Source: Streptomyces phaeoluteigriseus
GTDB taxonomy: Bacteria > Actinomycetota > Actinomycetes > Streptomycetales > Streptomycetaceae
Length of the DNA stretch: 64,000 bases
NCBI RefSeq assembly: GCF_001896135.2
Contig: NZ_MPOH02000003.1
Coordinates: forward strand, 127,653 to 191,652
Direction of reading: 5' to 3'
Shown here in pieces: positions 34,435 to 43,092 of the stretch. Position 1 is the first letter of the stretch; the number at the start of each line of letters is the position of its first letter. The position numbers and the translations under genes are program-made. The notes beneath the pieces were generated by a model. It saw only the letters and a list, made by a program, of their open reading frames with translations, was not told where the DNA came from and made no database searches.

Positions 34435-35073
34435 GTGGTGTACGGATCGGACTTCGGTTCCGGACCTCGGAACGGACCGTACGGCGTGACGCGCCCCGCA
34501 CCGGAATCGCGGCGGGCGCGGGCCCGCGACGCGGCCGTGCTGGTCGCGGGGTGGGTCACCCTGCTGTGGGCGCTGGAAGTCATCGACGCGATCAGCGGCC
34601 ACGCCCTGGACACCTACGGCATCACGCCACGCGAGTTCGCCGAGCTGCGCGACGTGGTGCCGGCCGCCTTCCTGCACTTCGGCTTCGACCATCTCGCGGC
34701 CAACAGCCTGCCGCTGCTGGTCATGGGTTTCCTGGCCGCGCTGTCCGGCATCCGCCGCTTCCTCTCCGTCGTCGCCGTGATCACCCTGGTGAGCGGCCTC
34801 GGCGTCTGGCTCACGTCACCGGCGTACTCGACGACCGCGGGTGCCTCCGGCGTCGTCTTCGGCCTCTTCGGCTATCTGGTCGTCCGCGGCTTCGTCGACC
34901 GCCGCATCGGTGACGTACTCGTGGGTCTCCTAGTCGGTGCCGTCTACGGGTCGATCCTCTGGGGCGTCCTGCCGACGGCGACCGGCGTCAGCTGGCAGGG
35001 GCATCTCTTCGGTCTGATAGGCGGCGTCGCGGCGGCGGTGGCGTTCCGGCGGACTCCCGACCGTCAGGCGTGA
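34435..35073 (+). CDS. rhomboid-family intramembrane serine protease
   Basis: About 212 residues with six membrane segments. HFGFDHLAANSLPLLVMGF carries the conserved HxxxN region, TTAGASGVVFGLFGYLVVRG the catalytic serine in GxSG, and SWQGHLFGLIGGVAAAVAF the catalytic histidine. It cleaves single-pass membrane proteins within the bilayer. Two adjacent GTG codons (34435, 34438) follow GGAGGGGG; either could start. Unlike the rhomboid-like protein at 6998, all catalytic residues are intact. Confidence 0.92.
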   Translation: MVYGSDFGSGPRNGPYGVTRPAPESRRARARDAAVLVAGWVTLLWALEVIDAISGHALDTYGITPREFAELRDVVPAAFLHFGFDHLAANSLPLLVMGFLAALSGIRRFLSVVAVITLVSGLGVWLTSPAYSTTAGASGVVFGLFGYLVVRGFVDRRIGDVLVGLLVGAVYGSILWGVLPTATGVSWQGHLFGLIGGVAAAVAFRRTPDRQA

Positions 35074-35824
35074 GCCGTCGCCCGCTGCTCACCTCTTCGC
35101 CGGGCCCCCGGACGCGGGCAGCCGGCTGCGGCAGCGCAGATCACGCTTGCAGCATCGGGATGCGGTGGGGGCGAGGAGACCAGGTGGCGCTGCCGCCGAG
35201 GCCGCGAAGAGGGATCGGCGGGGACGTCGGGCGGGCCGGGGGATCGGCAGGTATGTCGGGCGGGCCGGACCGGCAGGACGGCTGAGGGGGCAGGCGACGG
35301 GGCGGGGTCCGTGTCCGGGAGGCGAGGCCGGCGCTGGCGAGGGCCTTGTGGAGCACTGGGTGAGCGCACATGTTGCCGCGTCGTCGCCGCAGCGCGCCGC
35401 ACTTCCCCCGGTCGGCCACAAGCGTGCCACCATCCGAACCCTCGCCGTGGGGGCGGACGTGGTGGCGCTGAAGCCGATGGCATCGACGCCCATGAGCCCG
35501 GCTCTCGCCGTGGTCGGTCGCGCGGCGGCGGTGTCCGCGTGGTGTCCAGCCGGGTGGCGAGGACCGGGAGGTGCCCGGACCGGGTGGCGATGTCCGGGGA
35601 GGTGCCCGGCCGGCGTGCCGGGGTCGGATCCCGTCTTGGGCGCCACCTCGGCGGCGCCCCGCTCCGGCGACTTTGGCCGCTCGGGTGGGATCCGCCCGGC
35701 GCCGGCCGCAGGCGGCGTCGAACTCATCGCGATCAGCCACTGCGCCACTTCCCGGGTACACCAACGCGCCTGCCATGCGGGAGCACATCACCGACTTGGT
35801 CGCCCGCGCCGAAGCCGGGGACTG
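35074..35824. other. 750-bp region without an intact gene
   Basis: Several small direct repeats occur (GTCGGGCGGGCCGG at 35227 and 35258; GGGAGGTGCCCGG-type near 35568 and 35597). The end of the stretch reads, on the plus strand, PGYTNAPAMREHITDLVARA followed by a TGA at 35823-35825 that overlaps the next start; this may be the tail of a lost gene. I could not assign a family. Confidence 0.4.
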
Positions 35825-36151
35825 ATGGAGTGCGAGTTGCGGGGTACACGGGCCGGCATGACACCGAAGAAGGATCACACCGAATCCGTGCGTGCCGCAC
35901 GGCAGCTGCGGCACATCCGCCCCGTCTACGCGGGCGGAGCCGCCCTGTGGGCCGCCTCGGCCGCGTGGACGGGGTGGGAGGATCCGGGAAGTCGGCAGAT
36001 GTGGGTGTCGGTGTTCTTCCTGGCGATCTTCACCGCCTTGCTGTCCGTGACGTCCCTGTGGTTGTGGCGTCAGCAGTCGGCCGGCGCGGGCAGGCCGGTG
36101 CACCATGCCGCCCCACGGAGGATGGCCGCGCGCCGACAGGTGAGCGCCTGA
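35825..36151 (+). CDS. small two-helix membrane protein
   Basis: 108 residues. ATG at 35825 overlaps the preceding TGA (TGATG). After a basic soluble start (KKDHTESVRAARQLRHIRPV) come two hydrophobic segments (YAGGAALWAASAAWTGWED region and WVSVFFLAIFTALLSVTSLW) and a basic tail. A later ATG at 35858 (MTPKKDHTESVR) would give a shorter protein and may be the true start. No family recognised. Confidence 0.6.
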   Translation: MECELRGTRAGMTPKKDHTESVRAARQLRHIRPVYAGGAALWAASAAWTGWEDPGSRQMWVSVFFLAIFTALLSVTSLWLWRQQSAGAGRPVHHAAPRRMAARRQVSA

Positions 36152-36786
36152 GCGCGGGGCGCGGTTCCTGTCGTACGGCGGCCTGAGCACCCGCCGTTGC
36201 CAAGGCGTGCTGTGGGGTGTCGTGCCGCGTTCGGGCGTCGTCGGCCCGGCGGCCGTGGATGCCGAGCGGGAGCCCGCCATCCAGTGGTGTGCCCGTACGT
36301 CCTCGATGCCCGGCGCGTTCGGGCCGGGCCGCAGGTGGCGGACGTCCGGATCCCGGGGGAGCCGACCGGTCACTTCGGGGTCGAGCGTGGTCGGCTCCCC
36401 GGCGACCGGTGCGAAGGCACCTCGCGGGAAGGGTGAGGACACGCCTGCCGGCGGCATCGTCGGCCGACGCGTCGCTCGGGCCCGCGCCCAGGCCCGCCGC
36501 AGGCCCGGTCATCGGCATTCGGGTCGCCGCTCGTGCGACGGCGCTGTGGTGCCTGGACCGCCGGCCCCCACCACACTTCCCGCCGCCGCTGGCGCTGCAG
36601 CGCCCGGCACCCTGCACCGTGTGAATCCGGATCTCCCGTCCTCCCCGCCCCAGGTGCCCAGGCCGCCACGGTCGCCGCACTCCGTCGCTGACGTGGACCG
36701 TCACGCCGTCGCAAGGGCGGGAGGCCAGTCGGCCTTGAACCAGGAGACAGGGTGGTGCCGCCACCCACGGCGGTGAGGCGCTCGCC
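36152..36786. other. gap containing a carotenoid-oxygenase fragment
   Basis: Apart from the minus-strand fragment at 36250-36457 I find no gene in these 630 bp. The right-hand 300 bp are featureless. Confidence 0.4.
36250..36457 (-). pseudogene. 5' fragment of a carotenoid oxygenase
   Basis: The minus-strand frame from the ATG at 36457 reads GAFAPVAGEPTTLDPEVTGR then LPRDPDVRHLRPGPNAPGIE and AHHWMAG. This aligns with the N-terminus of carotenoid cleavage dioxygenases (FAPV.EE.TA.DLPVTG.LP..L.GRYLRNGPNP...HW..GDGM). Key positions such as the RYLRNGPN motif are changed (RHLRPGPN) and the frame is lost after about 65 codons; the four iron-binding histidines of the full enzyme are absent. It is a decayed fragment. 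Confidence 0.6.
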
Positions 36787-36950
36787 GCCAGGGCCGGAGG
36801 CCGTGCGAGGTCCCCGTCAGGACCGGAGGCCGTGCGAAGTCCCCGCCAGGGCCGGAGGCCGTGCGAGATCCCCGTCAGGACCGGAGGCCGTGCGAAGTCC
36901 CCGCCAGGAGCGGGGGCCGTGCGAGGTCCTGGTCAGGAGCGGGGGCGGGC
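36787..36950. repeat. 29-bp tandem repeat, five copies plus a partial, in an alternating pattern
   Basis: Units start at 36787, 36816, 36845, 36874, 36903 and 36932. They alternate between a GCCAGGGCCGG and a GTCAGGACCGG opening, so the array also reads as a 58-bp higher-order repeat. Core GGAGGCCGTGCGA. The last partial unit contains the stop codon of the HxlR gene. Confidence 0.88.
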
Positions 36951-37430
36951 GCCGGGTCCCAGTCGGGCGGTGACATCCCCGGGGGTGAGGGCCGCATGCT
37001 CCGCGGAGCACTCGACGACGACGCGGACCGGAGCGTCGCAGTCGGTGTGGCGGACGTCCAGCATGGGGCCCTCGGTGCCGAGGGCGTAGGCCTCGCCCCA
37101 CTGGCTCAGCGCCATGAGGACGGGCCACAGGTCCCAGCCCTTGCGGGTCAGGCGGTACTCGTTGCGGGAGCGGTTACCGGGTTCCCGGTACGGGACGGTC
37201 CGCAGGACGCCAGCCGCGATCAGCTTCCGGAGACGGTCGCTGAGGACGGCCTCCGACAGGCCGATGTGGCGGTGGAAATCGTCGAAGCGGCGGACCCCGT
37301 TGACGGCGTCACGCAGGATCAGCAACGTCCATTTCTCTCCGACCACGTCGAGCGTGCGCTGGACGGGGCAGTTCTCCGTGCTCGCCTCAAGCCACTCCAT
37401 TCCGCCATGGTAGAGGTCTGGCTTCGTCAT
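36933..37430 (-). CDS. HxlR-family transcriptional regulator
   Basis: 165 residues. CPVQRTLDVVGEKWTLLILR and FDDFHRHIGLSEAVLSDRLR then GNRSRNEYRLTRKGWDLWPV are the HxlR winged-helix signatures, including the single N-terminal cysteine often used for redox sensing. The C-terminal 45 residues (VRHTDCDAPVRVVVECSAEH) form an extra zinc-ribbon-like or sensor segment with two more cysteines. A second start, MEWLEAS at 37400, is possible. It is divergent from the thioesterase gene, and its 3' end lies in the 29-bp repeat array, so repeat changes could alter the C-terminus. Confidence 0.92.
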   Translation of the reverse strand: MTKPDLYHGGMEWLEASTENCPVQRTLDVVGEKWTLLILRDAVNGVRRFDDFHRHIGLSEAVLSDRLRKLIAAGVLRTVPYREPGNRSRNEYRLTRKGWDLWPVLMALSQWGEAYALGTEGPMLDVRHTDCDAPVRVVVECSAEHAALTPGDVTARLGPGARPRS

Positions 37431-37460
37431 TGACAGTCAGGTGAGCCGAGGGCTAGCTTC

Positions 37461-37472
37461 ACTTGCAAAAGT
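37461..37472. promoter_or_regulatory. candidate HxlR operator ACTT-GCAA-AAGT
   Basis: A short dyad (ACTT and AAGT flanking GCAA) in the 62-bp divergent gap between the HxlR gene and the thioesterase gene. Confidence 0.35.
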
Positions 37473-37492
37473 CAGACGGAAGGCCTCGACTC

Positions 37493-37990
37493 GTGGGACG
37501 AACGCGTACGTATCAGTGGGACGACCCCGCGATCCTGGCGGAAGCAGCCGGACGCATGTCAGGCATCGACTTCCTGCGCGAGCTGCGCGCGGGGCGGCTG
37601 CCGGGTCCACCCGTCGGTCACACCGTCGACTTCACCCTGGACGAGGTCGAGCCCGGCAGGGCGGTCTTCTCCCTGACACCGGGCGAGGAGCACTACAACC
37701 CCATCGGCAGCGTGCACGGCGGCATCTTCGCCACCCTGCTCGACTCGGCGGCCGGTTGTGCCGTCCAGTCGACCCTTCCGCAGGGCATGGCGTACACCTC
37801 GCTCGACCTCACGGTGAAGTTCCTGCGGCGGATCACCGTGGACACGGGAACGGTGCGTGCCGTCGGCACAGTTGTCAGCAAGGGCCGCCAAACCGCTCTC
37901 GCGCAGGCGCAGTTGGTCGACGATACGGGTCGTCTGTTCGCCCACGCCACCAGCAGTTGCATGCTCTTCCCGGTCCCGCCCTCGCCGTAG
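37493..37990 (+). CDS. PaaI-family hotdog thioesterase
   Basis: 165 residues. HYNPIGSVHGGIFATLLDSA is the PaaI/YigI active-site motif (the N..G..HGG.....D pattern) and SLDLTVKFLRRITVDTGTVR the second conserved strand. It hydrolyses acyl- or aryl-CoA thioesters in the cytoplasm. GTG at 37493 follows GGAAGG; a TTG at 37463 in frame would overlap the presumed HxlR operator. Divergent arrangement suggests control by that regulator. Confidence 0.9.
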   Translation: MGRTRTYQWDDPAILAEAAGRMSGIDFLRELRAGRLPGPPVGHTVDFTLDEVEPGRAVFSLTPGEEHYNPIGSVHGGIFATLLDSAAGCAVQSTLPQGMAYTSLDLTVKFLRRITVDTGTVRAVGTVVSKGRQTALAQAQLVDDTGRLFAHATSSCMLFPVPPSP

Positions 37991-38402
37991 CGGAACACGG
38001 CACCGGCGCTTCTTACGGGACTCTGACGCCAATCCCGTTCCTCACCGTCCGCCGGATCGAGCGCCGAGCCCGTCGGCACGTCGACGCCCGACGCCCTCGC
38101 CGCACGGCTCACGGACGGCGTCATGGCGAGTCGCGCCGGGGAAGACCGCCACGAGCACGGGTCGTGAGGGCCGGGGCCGCCGGCAGCGGCAGACGTCCGG
38201 CCGGTGCCCGCGGGCCTGACCGGCGGATCGCCGCCCCTGCCGGGTGAGTCCTTGCCGTCGCCGGTCCCGTCGTGGGACCGCGCGGCGCCGAGTGGGCACG
38301 GTCACCGCATCGTCCGTAGGCCCGCGGGTACTCCGGGGTGCGGCAGGCGCTGCGCACCCCGTGCACGCGCCCGCCCCGGGCAACGAGGGAGCGGAGCGGA
38401 AC
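37991..38402. other. intergenic region with an unassigned coding tail
   Basis: A plus-strand frame ending at TGA 38165-38167 (STPDALAARLTDGVMASRAG, then EDRHEHGS) looks like the end of a lost protein, but I cannot name it. The rest holds no recognised feature. Confidence 0.35.
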
Positions 38403-40109
38403 ATGGCACGACGCGCAGGGCCGGGGACGGCGGACGAGCGGGCGAAGCGCCTGACCCGGATCGCCGCGGACGTGTTCGGCTGGGAGACACTTCTGCCCGA
38501 GCAGCTCACGGCCATGGAATGGGTGCTGGAAGGTGGGGACACCCTCGTCGTGATGCCGACCGGGTCCGGCAAGTCCGCCGTCTACCAGGTCCCCGCCCTG
38601 ATGCTGTCCGGGCCGGTCGTCGTGGTGTCGCCGCTGCTTGCCCTTCAGCGTGACCAGATCGCCGGTCTGCCGGACGGCGACCGCGTGCCCGGCGCCGTCG
38701 CGGTCAATTCCGACCTCGGTGCCGCGGACACGGCGGCCGCCTGGGAGGCGGTGCGCCGGGGCGAGGCCCGCTTTGTGTACCTGTCACCGGAGCAGCTGGC
38801 CAAGAACGAGGTGCTGGAACAGCTGGCCGAGGCGCGTCCCGCTCTGTTCGTGGTGGACGAGGCCCAGTGCGTGTCCTCGTGGGGGCACGACTTCCGCCCC
38901 GACTACCTCCGGCTGGCACAGGCCGTACGGCGTGTGGGCGGCCCACCGGTGCTGGCCCTGACCGCGACCGCCGCCCCACCGGTGCGCAAGGAGATCGCCG
39001 AACGGCTGGGCATGCGCCGGCCCCGGGTGATGGTGACCGGCTTCGACCGGCCGAACATCAGGCTCGAGGTCAGCCGTTTCCTGGACGAGGCCGACCGGCG
39101 CCGGGCCGTGGTCGAGCGGGCCGCGGCCGAGCCGAAGCCGGGCATCGTGTACGCCGCGACCCGCAAGGACAGCGAGTACTACGCCACGGAACTGGCCTCT
39201 CTGGGACTGGCCGCCGAGAGTTACCACGCCGGGATGCGGGCCTCCGAACGCGCCCGCATCCATGACGCCTTCCTCTCCGGCACGGCGGACGTCGTGGTGG
39301 CGACCTCGGCCTTCGGCATGGGCATCGACAAGGAGGACGTGCGGTTCGTCCTGCACGCGTCGCTGCCGGGCTCCCTGGACGCCTACTACCAGGAGATCGG
39401 TCGCTGCGGCAGAGACCGACGTCCTGCCCTGGCCGTCCTGCACTACCGGCCGGACGACACCGGCATGCAGACCTTCTTCGCGGGCCGCAGTCCGGGCCGC
39501 GGCGCCCTCGCCGACGTGGTCGAGGCCGTCCACGGTCACCGCGGGGACCCGGCCGACCTGGAGGGACTGCGCCGGGAGACGGGCCTGTCGAGGAACCGGG
39601 TCACCGCGGCGGTGAACCTGCTGGAGGAGGCCGACGCCGTCGCGACGGGGGAGGAGGGCGAGGTACGTCCCGCACCGGGCGTGTCTCGCCGCCGGGCCAC
39701 CGAGCAGGCGCAGAAGGCCGCGGAGGAGCATCGCCGGACCGACCGGTCGCGGGTCGAGATGGCACGGGCGTACGCCGAAACCACAGGGTGCAGGCGGTAT
39801 TTCCTGCTCGGCTACTTCGGTGAGGCCTACCCGGCGCCCTGCGGCAACTGCGACGGGTGCGACGAGGAGGGAGCCGAGGACGGGAAGGAGGCGCGCACCG
39901 CTCACCCGTCGGCCGCAGCCTTCCCCGTCGGCACCGAAGTGCGGCACGAGCAGTGGGGAGAGGGCACCGTGCTCAGTGAGGACCTGGACCGCATCACGGT
40001 GCTGTTCGACCGGGCCGGGTACCGCACGCTGTCCCTGGAGGCGGTGGCCGGGCAGGGGGATCTGCTCACGGTGGTGCGCAGGCCGAGTGCGGACTCGCCG
40101 GTCCTCTGA
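38403..40109 (+). CDS. recQ: RecQ-family ATP-dependent DNA helicase
   Basis: 568 residues. Motif I is MPTGSGKSAVYQVPALM, motif II VVDEAQCVSSWGHDFRPDYL (DEAQ instead of the usual DEAH), and ALTATAAPPVR, ATSAFGMGIDKEDVRFVLHA and YYQEIGRCGRDRRPALAVLH complete the helicase core. The zinc-binding region shows CRRYFLLGYFG followed by CGNCDGC. There is no HRDC domain; the last 65 residues (GTEVRHEQWGEGTVLSEDLD) form a small tudor-like DUF3553-type domain. It unwinds recombination or stalled-fork intermediates. The start ATG has GGAGCGGA upstream. It is monocistronic. Confidence 0.93.
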   Translation: MARRAGPGTADERAKRLTRIAADVFGWETLLPEQLTAMEWVLEGGDTLVVMPTGSGKSAVYQVPALMLSGPVVVVSPLLALQRDQIAGLPDGDRVPGAVAVNSDLGAADTAAAWEAVRRGEARFVYLSPEQLAKNEVLEQLAEARPALFVVDEAQCVSSWGHDFRPDYLRLAQAVRRVGGPPVLALTATAAPPVRKEIAERLGMRRPRVMVTGFDRPNIRLEVSRFLDEADRRRAVVERAAAEPKPGIVYAATRKDSEYYATELASLGLAAESYHAGMRASERARIHDAFLSGTADVVVATSAFGMGIDKEDVRFVLHASLPGSLDAYYQEIGRCGRDRRPALAVLHYRPDDTGMQTFFAGRSPGRGALADVVEAVHGHRGDPADLEGLRRETGLSRNRVTAAVNLLEEADAVATGEEGEVRPAPGVSRRRATEQAQKAAEEHRRTDRSRVEMARAYAETTGCRRYFLLGYFGEAYPAPCGNCDGCDEEGAEDGKEARTAHPSAAAFPVGTEVRHEQWGEGTVLSEDLDRITVLFDRAGYRTLSLEAVAGQGDLLTVVRRPSADSPVL

Positions 40110-40557
40110 CGCGCGTCCGCTGGTTCCCGCGTCGGCCGCGGGGAACCCGCCCAGCCCCTGACGCCGCCGGAGGCAGCCATGACCGGCCTTGAGGGACCAC
40201 CGTGGGGACCAGAGACCGGGCACGCGGCCACGAGGAGCCGGGGCCCACTCGGGTGCGGGGAATCGGCCCCGGGAGCGGTCCCTGCCGGGCACTGCCAGTG
40301 GCTCCCGACGGGCGCGCCATCCATCGGGAGCCGGGCACCGCGACGATCCCACCGCCGCCGACCGGACCCGCTCGAATCGGGACACCACGGGGTACGGCGG
40401 GTCAGCCGCACCGCGAGGCGCGGCGGCGACCCGGCTCGGGCCTCACCACCCGGAAAGCCGCGTTCCCCGGAAGGGCCCTGCCGCTCGGTGCGGTGGGGCC
40501 CCGCGTCGGGTGTTGCGGCAGCGGCGAACATGTCACCGTCGGCCGGAACGGACGACG
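40110..40557. other. intergenic region, no supported gene
   Basis: A good ribosome site (GGAGGCAGCC) precedes an ATG at 40179, but no frame after it resembles a protein. It could be a decayed gene start. Nothing else is seen in about 450 bp. Confidence 0.35.
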
Positions 40558-41148
40558 TCAGTCGCGGCCCATGGCCGTACGGACGGCGTCTCGGGTGCGG
40601 TCCATCAGAGCGGCGACCGGCCCGAGCGCCACGTTGGCCGTCGCGGACTCCACGCCCGGATGGGGCCGGGTGGGTGCCATGGCTTCGGCCGCCTTGACGC
40701 CTTTGGCCAGGGACGCGAGTGCCGCCGCGTCGGCACTGCGCCGGATGTGGACGAACTCGTAGCGTTCCTCCGCGCGCGCGTGTTCCTGGACCGCGGTGCG
40801 CAGCGCCAGCAGTCGCGGCATGAACTTGGGGTCCCCCGTGTCCATGTCGTCCAGGTCGCTCAGTGTCTCCTTCGCCGCCCGCTCCTCCGCGAGACGGGCC
40901 TCGACCACCTCGTCGCCGCCTGCGACACTGCGGCGGACGAACGGGTGTACGACCTCCTCCTCGGCCGTCTCGTGGACGGCGAGGAGGCGTACCAGGCGGT
41001 GGAAGGCCTCCTGCCGGGCTTCTCCCGTCGAGGCCTCGACCTCGTCGAAGAGATTGCGGATGTCTCCGTGCTGCCGCATCAGCAGGGACACCACGTCGTT
41101 GTCCGGGGCGGCGTCGTCGCCGGCCTGTGGGGTGTGAAGCTCGGACAT
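40558..41148 (-). CDS. hemerythrin HHE-domain protein
   Basis: 196 residues. The four-helix HHE cation-binding domain fills residues 20-150: MRQHGDIRNLFDEVEASTGE (H-x3-R), RLLAVHETAEEEVVHPFVRR (HE...EEEVVHP) and LLALRTAVQEHARAEERYEF (H...E). These are the typical His/Glu di-iron ligands, so the protein probably binds iron and O2 or NO. The C-terminal 45 residues are helix with small residues. It begins 11 bp after the ferritin-like gene ends, in the same direction, so the two are an operon. Confidence 0.92.
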   Translation of the reverse strand: MSELHTPQAGDDAAPDNDVVSLLMRQHGDIRNLFDEVEASTGEARQEAFHRLVRLLAVHETAEEEVVHPFVRRSVAGGDEVVEARLAEERAAKETLSDLDDMDTGDPKFMPRLLALRTAVQEHARAEERYEFVHIRRSADAAALASLAKGVKAAEAMAPTRPHPGVESATANVALGPVAALMDRTRDAVRTAMGRD

Positions 41149-41159
41149 GGCCGCTCTCC

Positions 41160-42359
41160 TCACTTCTCGCGCAGGGCGGGGTCGGGGTGTTCGCCCTCGG
41201 TCTCGACGCGGTACTCGCGCCCGAACATCTCGTCGTGCTGGGTCATGACCCGCTCGCTCGGCGGCGCCTCACCGCCGTGGATCTGCTCCTGCATCTTCTC
41301 GAAGCGCTCGTGGGCCTCGCGGACGTACCCGGCACCGAGCGTGGTGAGGTCGATCTGCGTGTCGAGCAGCTCCCGCAGATACGCCTTGTTCGGCTCGAAG
41401 GTCAGCACATCGGGCAGCTGCGGTGCCAGCACCGACTCCGGGTCGCGCCCGTCGTGACGGCGCATCAGGTCACAGGCGATGTGCAGGTGCTCCAGCTCCT
41501 GGTTCAGGTGCAGCTCCCAGATCGCCTTCACCTTCGGGTCGCTCTCCTGCTCCATGAAGGAGTAGTAGAGGTAGCACTCGTTGTACTCGTGGTTGACGAG
41601 CTGCTCCCACCACGTCTCGCCGGGGTCGACCAGCGACTCGTAGTGCGTGACGTGCTCCTCCTCGATGAGGCCGATCTCCTGGTAGAGCTGGCGGGCGATC
41701 GGCTCCATGTAGGTGGGGCCGGTGTTCATGTAGAAGTTCATGGTCTGCTGCTCCGCGGACATGATCGTCAGCGCGTGCAGCTTCGACAGCGGGTTGGTCT
41801 CGTCCTTGACGTACGGGTCGCGGACGTTGTCGGTCGGGTGGCGGTGGTGGAACTTCGTCGGCCGGCCCGGCATCACCTCGGTCAGGCCCTCGACGATCGA
41901 CTCCGCCTTGCGGTGCTCGATCATCTCGTACAGGTTCGCGTACCGGTACAGGTGGTCGAAGTCCTCCAGGACACCGAACTGGTACGCCTGCTTCAGGTAC
42001 GGGTCCGGCTCCATGCGGGCGACCCAGGCGGTGAGGTCCACGGCCACCTGCTCGTAGGCGATCGTCGTCTCCAGCACCGACGACACGCCGGGCAACAGCC
42101 AGTTGACCACCTTCTGCTGCTGCGCCTCGATGTACCGCGTCCGAGCCAGCTGGCGTTTCACCTCGGGATCGACGGTGTTCCGGGCCAGCTGATGGCTGAA
42201 CATGATCGCCTCGACCTCGATGCCGTTCATCGTGATGATGCGGCAGCGGGTGTACGGGTCGCAGTGGTCGGGATCGATGGGGGTGACGTTCAGTTCGCGC
42301 CAGTTCCTGAGCTGGCGGTCCAGCGGGATACCGCGCTGTTCCAAGGGATTGAAGGTCAC
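41160..42359 (-). CDS. ferritin-like di-iron protein of unknown function
   Basis: 399 residues with repeated helices carrying E/D-x-x-H-type pairs: SVLETTIAYEQVAVDLTAWV, GVLEDFDHLYRYANLYEMIE, QEIGLIEEEHVTHYESLVDP and HLNQELEHLHIACDLMRRHD. The set strongly suggests a ferritin-like superfamily four-helix bundle with one or more di-iron centres, possibly duplicated. The protein is highly regular and lacks export signals. GTG at 42359 follows GGAGG. Coupling in an operon to a hemerythrin suggests shared chemistry with oxygen, peroxide or NO, but no function is known to me for this family. Confidence 0.85.
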   Translation of the reverse strand: MTFNPLEQRGIPLDRQLRNWRELNVTPIDPDHCDPYTRCRIITMNGIEVEAIMFSHQLARNTVDPEVKRQLARTRYIEAQQQKVVNWLLPGVSSVLETTIAYEQVAVDLTAWVARMEPDPYLKQAYQFGVLEDFDHLYRYANLYEMIEHRKAESIVEGLTEVMPGRPTKFHHRHPTDNVRDPYVKDETNPLSKLHALTIMSAEQQTMNFYMNTGPTYMEPIARQLYQEIGLIEEEHVTHYESLVDPGETWWEQLVNHEYNECYLYYSFMEQESDPKVKAIWELHLNQELEHLHIACDLMRRHDGRDPESVLAPQLPDVLTFEPNKAYLRELLDTQIDLTTLGAGYVREAHERFEKMQEQIHGGEAPPSERVMTQHDEMFGREYRVETEGEHPDPALREK

Positions 42360-42624
42360 TCTCGCCTCCAGGGCGGTCGATGGTGGGTAGGCGTGTCCCC
42401 CCGGGCGCGGAGATCACTCGCCGGAAGGGGCGGACGGGAGCCTCGGCCCAGCCTGACGGCGCCGGCACCGGAGCACGGCGCCCGCGCCGCACCGACGCGA
42501 GACAGCCACCCGACCGGCGGGTACCACCGCCGGCATGCAACGCGCTGCGGGGGTACTCGCCGAGCACCGGCGCTCATCCATGCGCCGCCGGAGGACGACA
42601 CAGCCGGGATGGGACGTGACGCCG

Positions 42625-43092
42625 ATGACCTCCAGAAAATCACTGTGGGCAGCCGCTGCCGCGCTCGCCGCCGGAGCCGTCGTGGTACGGCGCTCGACGG
42701 TGCGTCCGGCGGATCCGGCCGCCGCCGACCGCTGGCTGACGGTGACGATCAATCGCGGACCGGGTGACATCCAGCCCGACAGGCTGCCGGCGCCGCTCCA
42801 GGAGTACGGCGACCGGATCGAGACGCGGATCCGCCCCGCACCCGGTGACCGGGGCACGGAGCTGGCCGTACGCCTCAGGCAGACACGGTCGGGCACCTCG
42901 GACTCCGTGCCCGCGCGGCTCGCCGGTCAGGACCCGCGCCAGGATCTGCGCCGCGCCCTGCGCGAGGCGAAGTCGCTGCTGGAGGCCGGTGAGGTGCTGC
43001 TGCCCGACGCGCCACCCACCACGCACGACACCCCCGGCGGGAAACTCGTCGGGCTGCTGACCAGGCGCGCGGGCGGGGAGGGTGTGCTGTGA
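42625..43092 (+). CDS. membrane-anchored protein of unknown function, coupled to an alcohol dehydrogenase
   Basis: 155 residues. One N-terminal hydrophobic stretch (SLWAAAAALAAGAVVV) precedes a soluble domain with RWLTVTINRGPGDIQPDRLP and YGDRIETRIRPAPGDRGTEL, which resembles the start of SRPBCC-like proteins that often occur beside zinc alcohol dehydrogenases in Streptomyces. The stop overlaps the GTG of the dehydrogenase as GTGA (43089-43092), so the two are translationally coupled. A GTG at 42616 is an alternative start. Confidence 0.7.
   Translation: MTSRKSLWAAAAALAAGAVVVRRSTVRPADPAAADRWLTVTINRGPGDIQPDRLPAPLQEYGDRIETRIRPAPGDRGTELAVRLRQTRSGTSDSVPARLAGQDPRQDLRRALREAKSLLEAGEVLLPDAPPTTHDTPGGKLVGLLTRRAGGEGVL

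Noticed and set aside
40179..40557. Gene starting at ATG 40179 after GGAGGCAGCC
   Set aside because: The ribosome site is good, but none of the three frames looks like protein; it may be a dead start.
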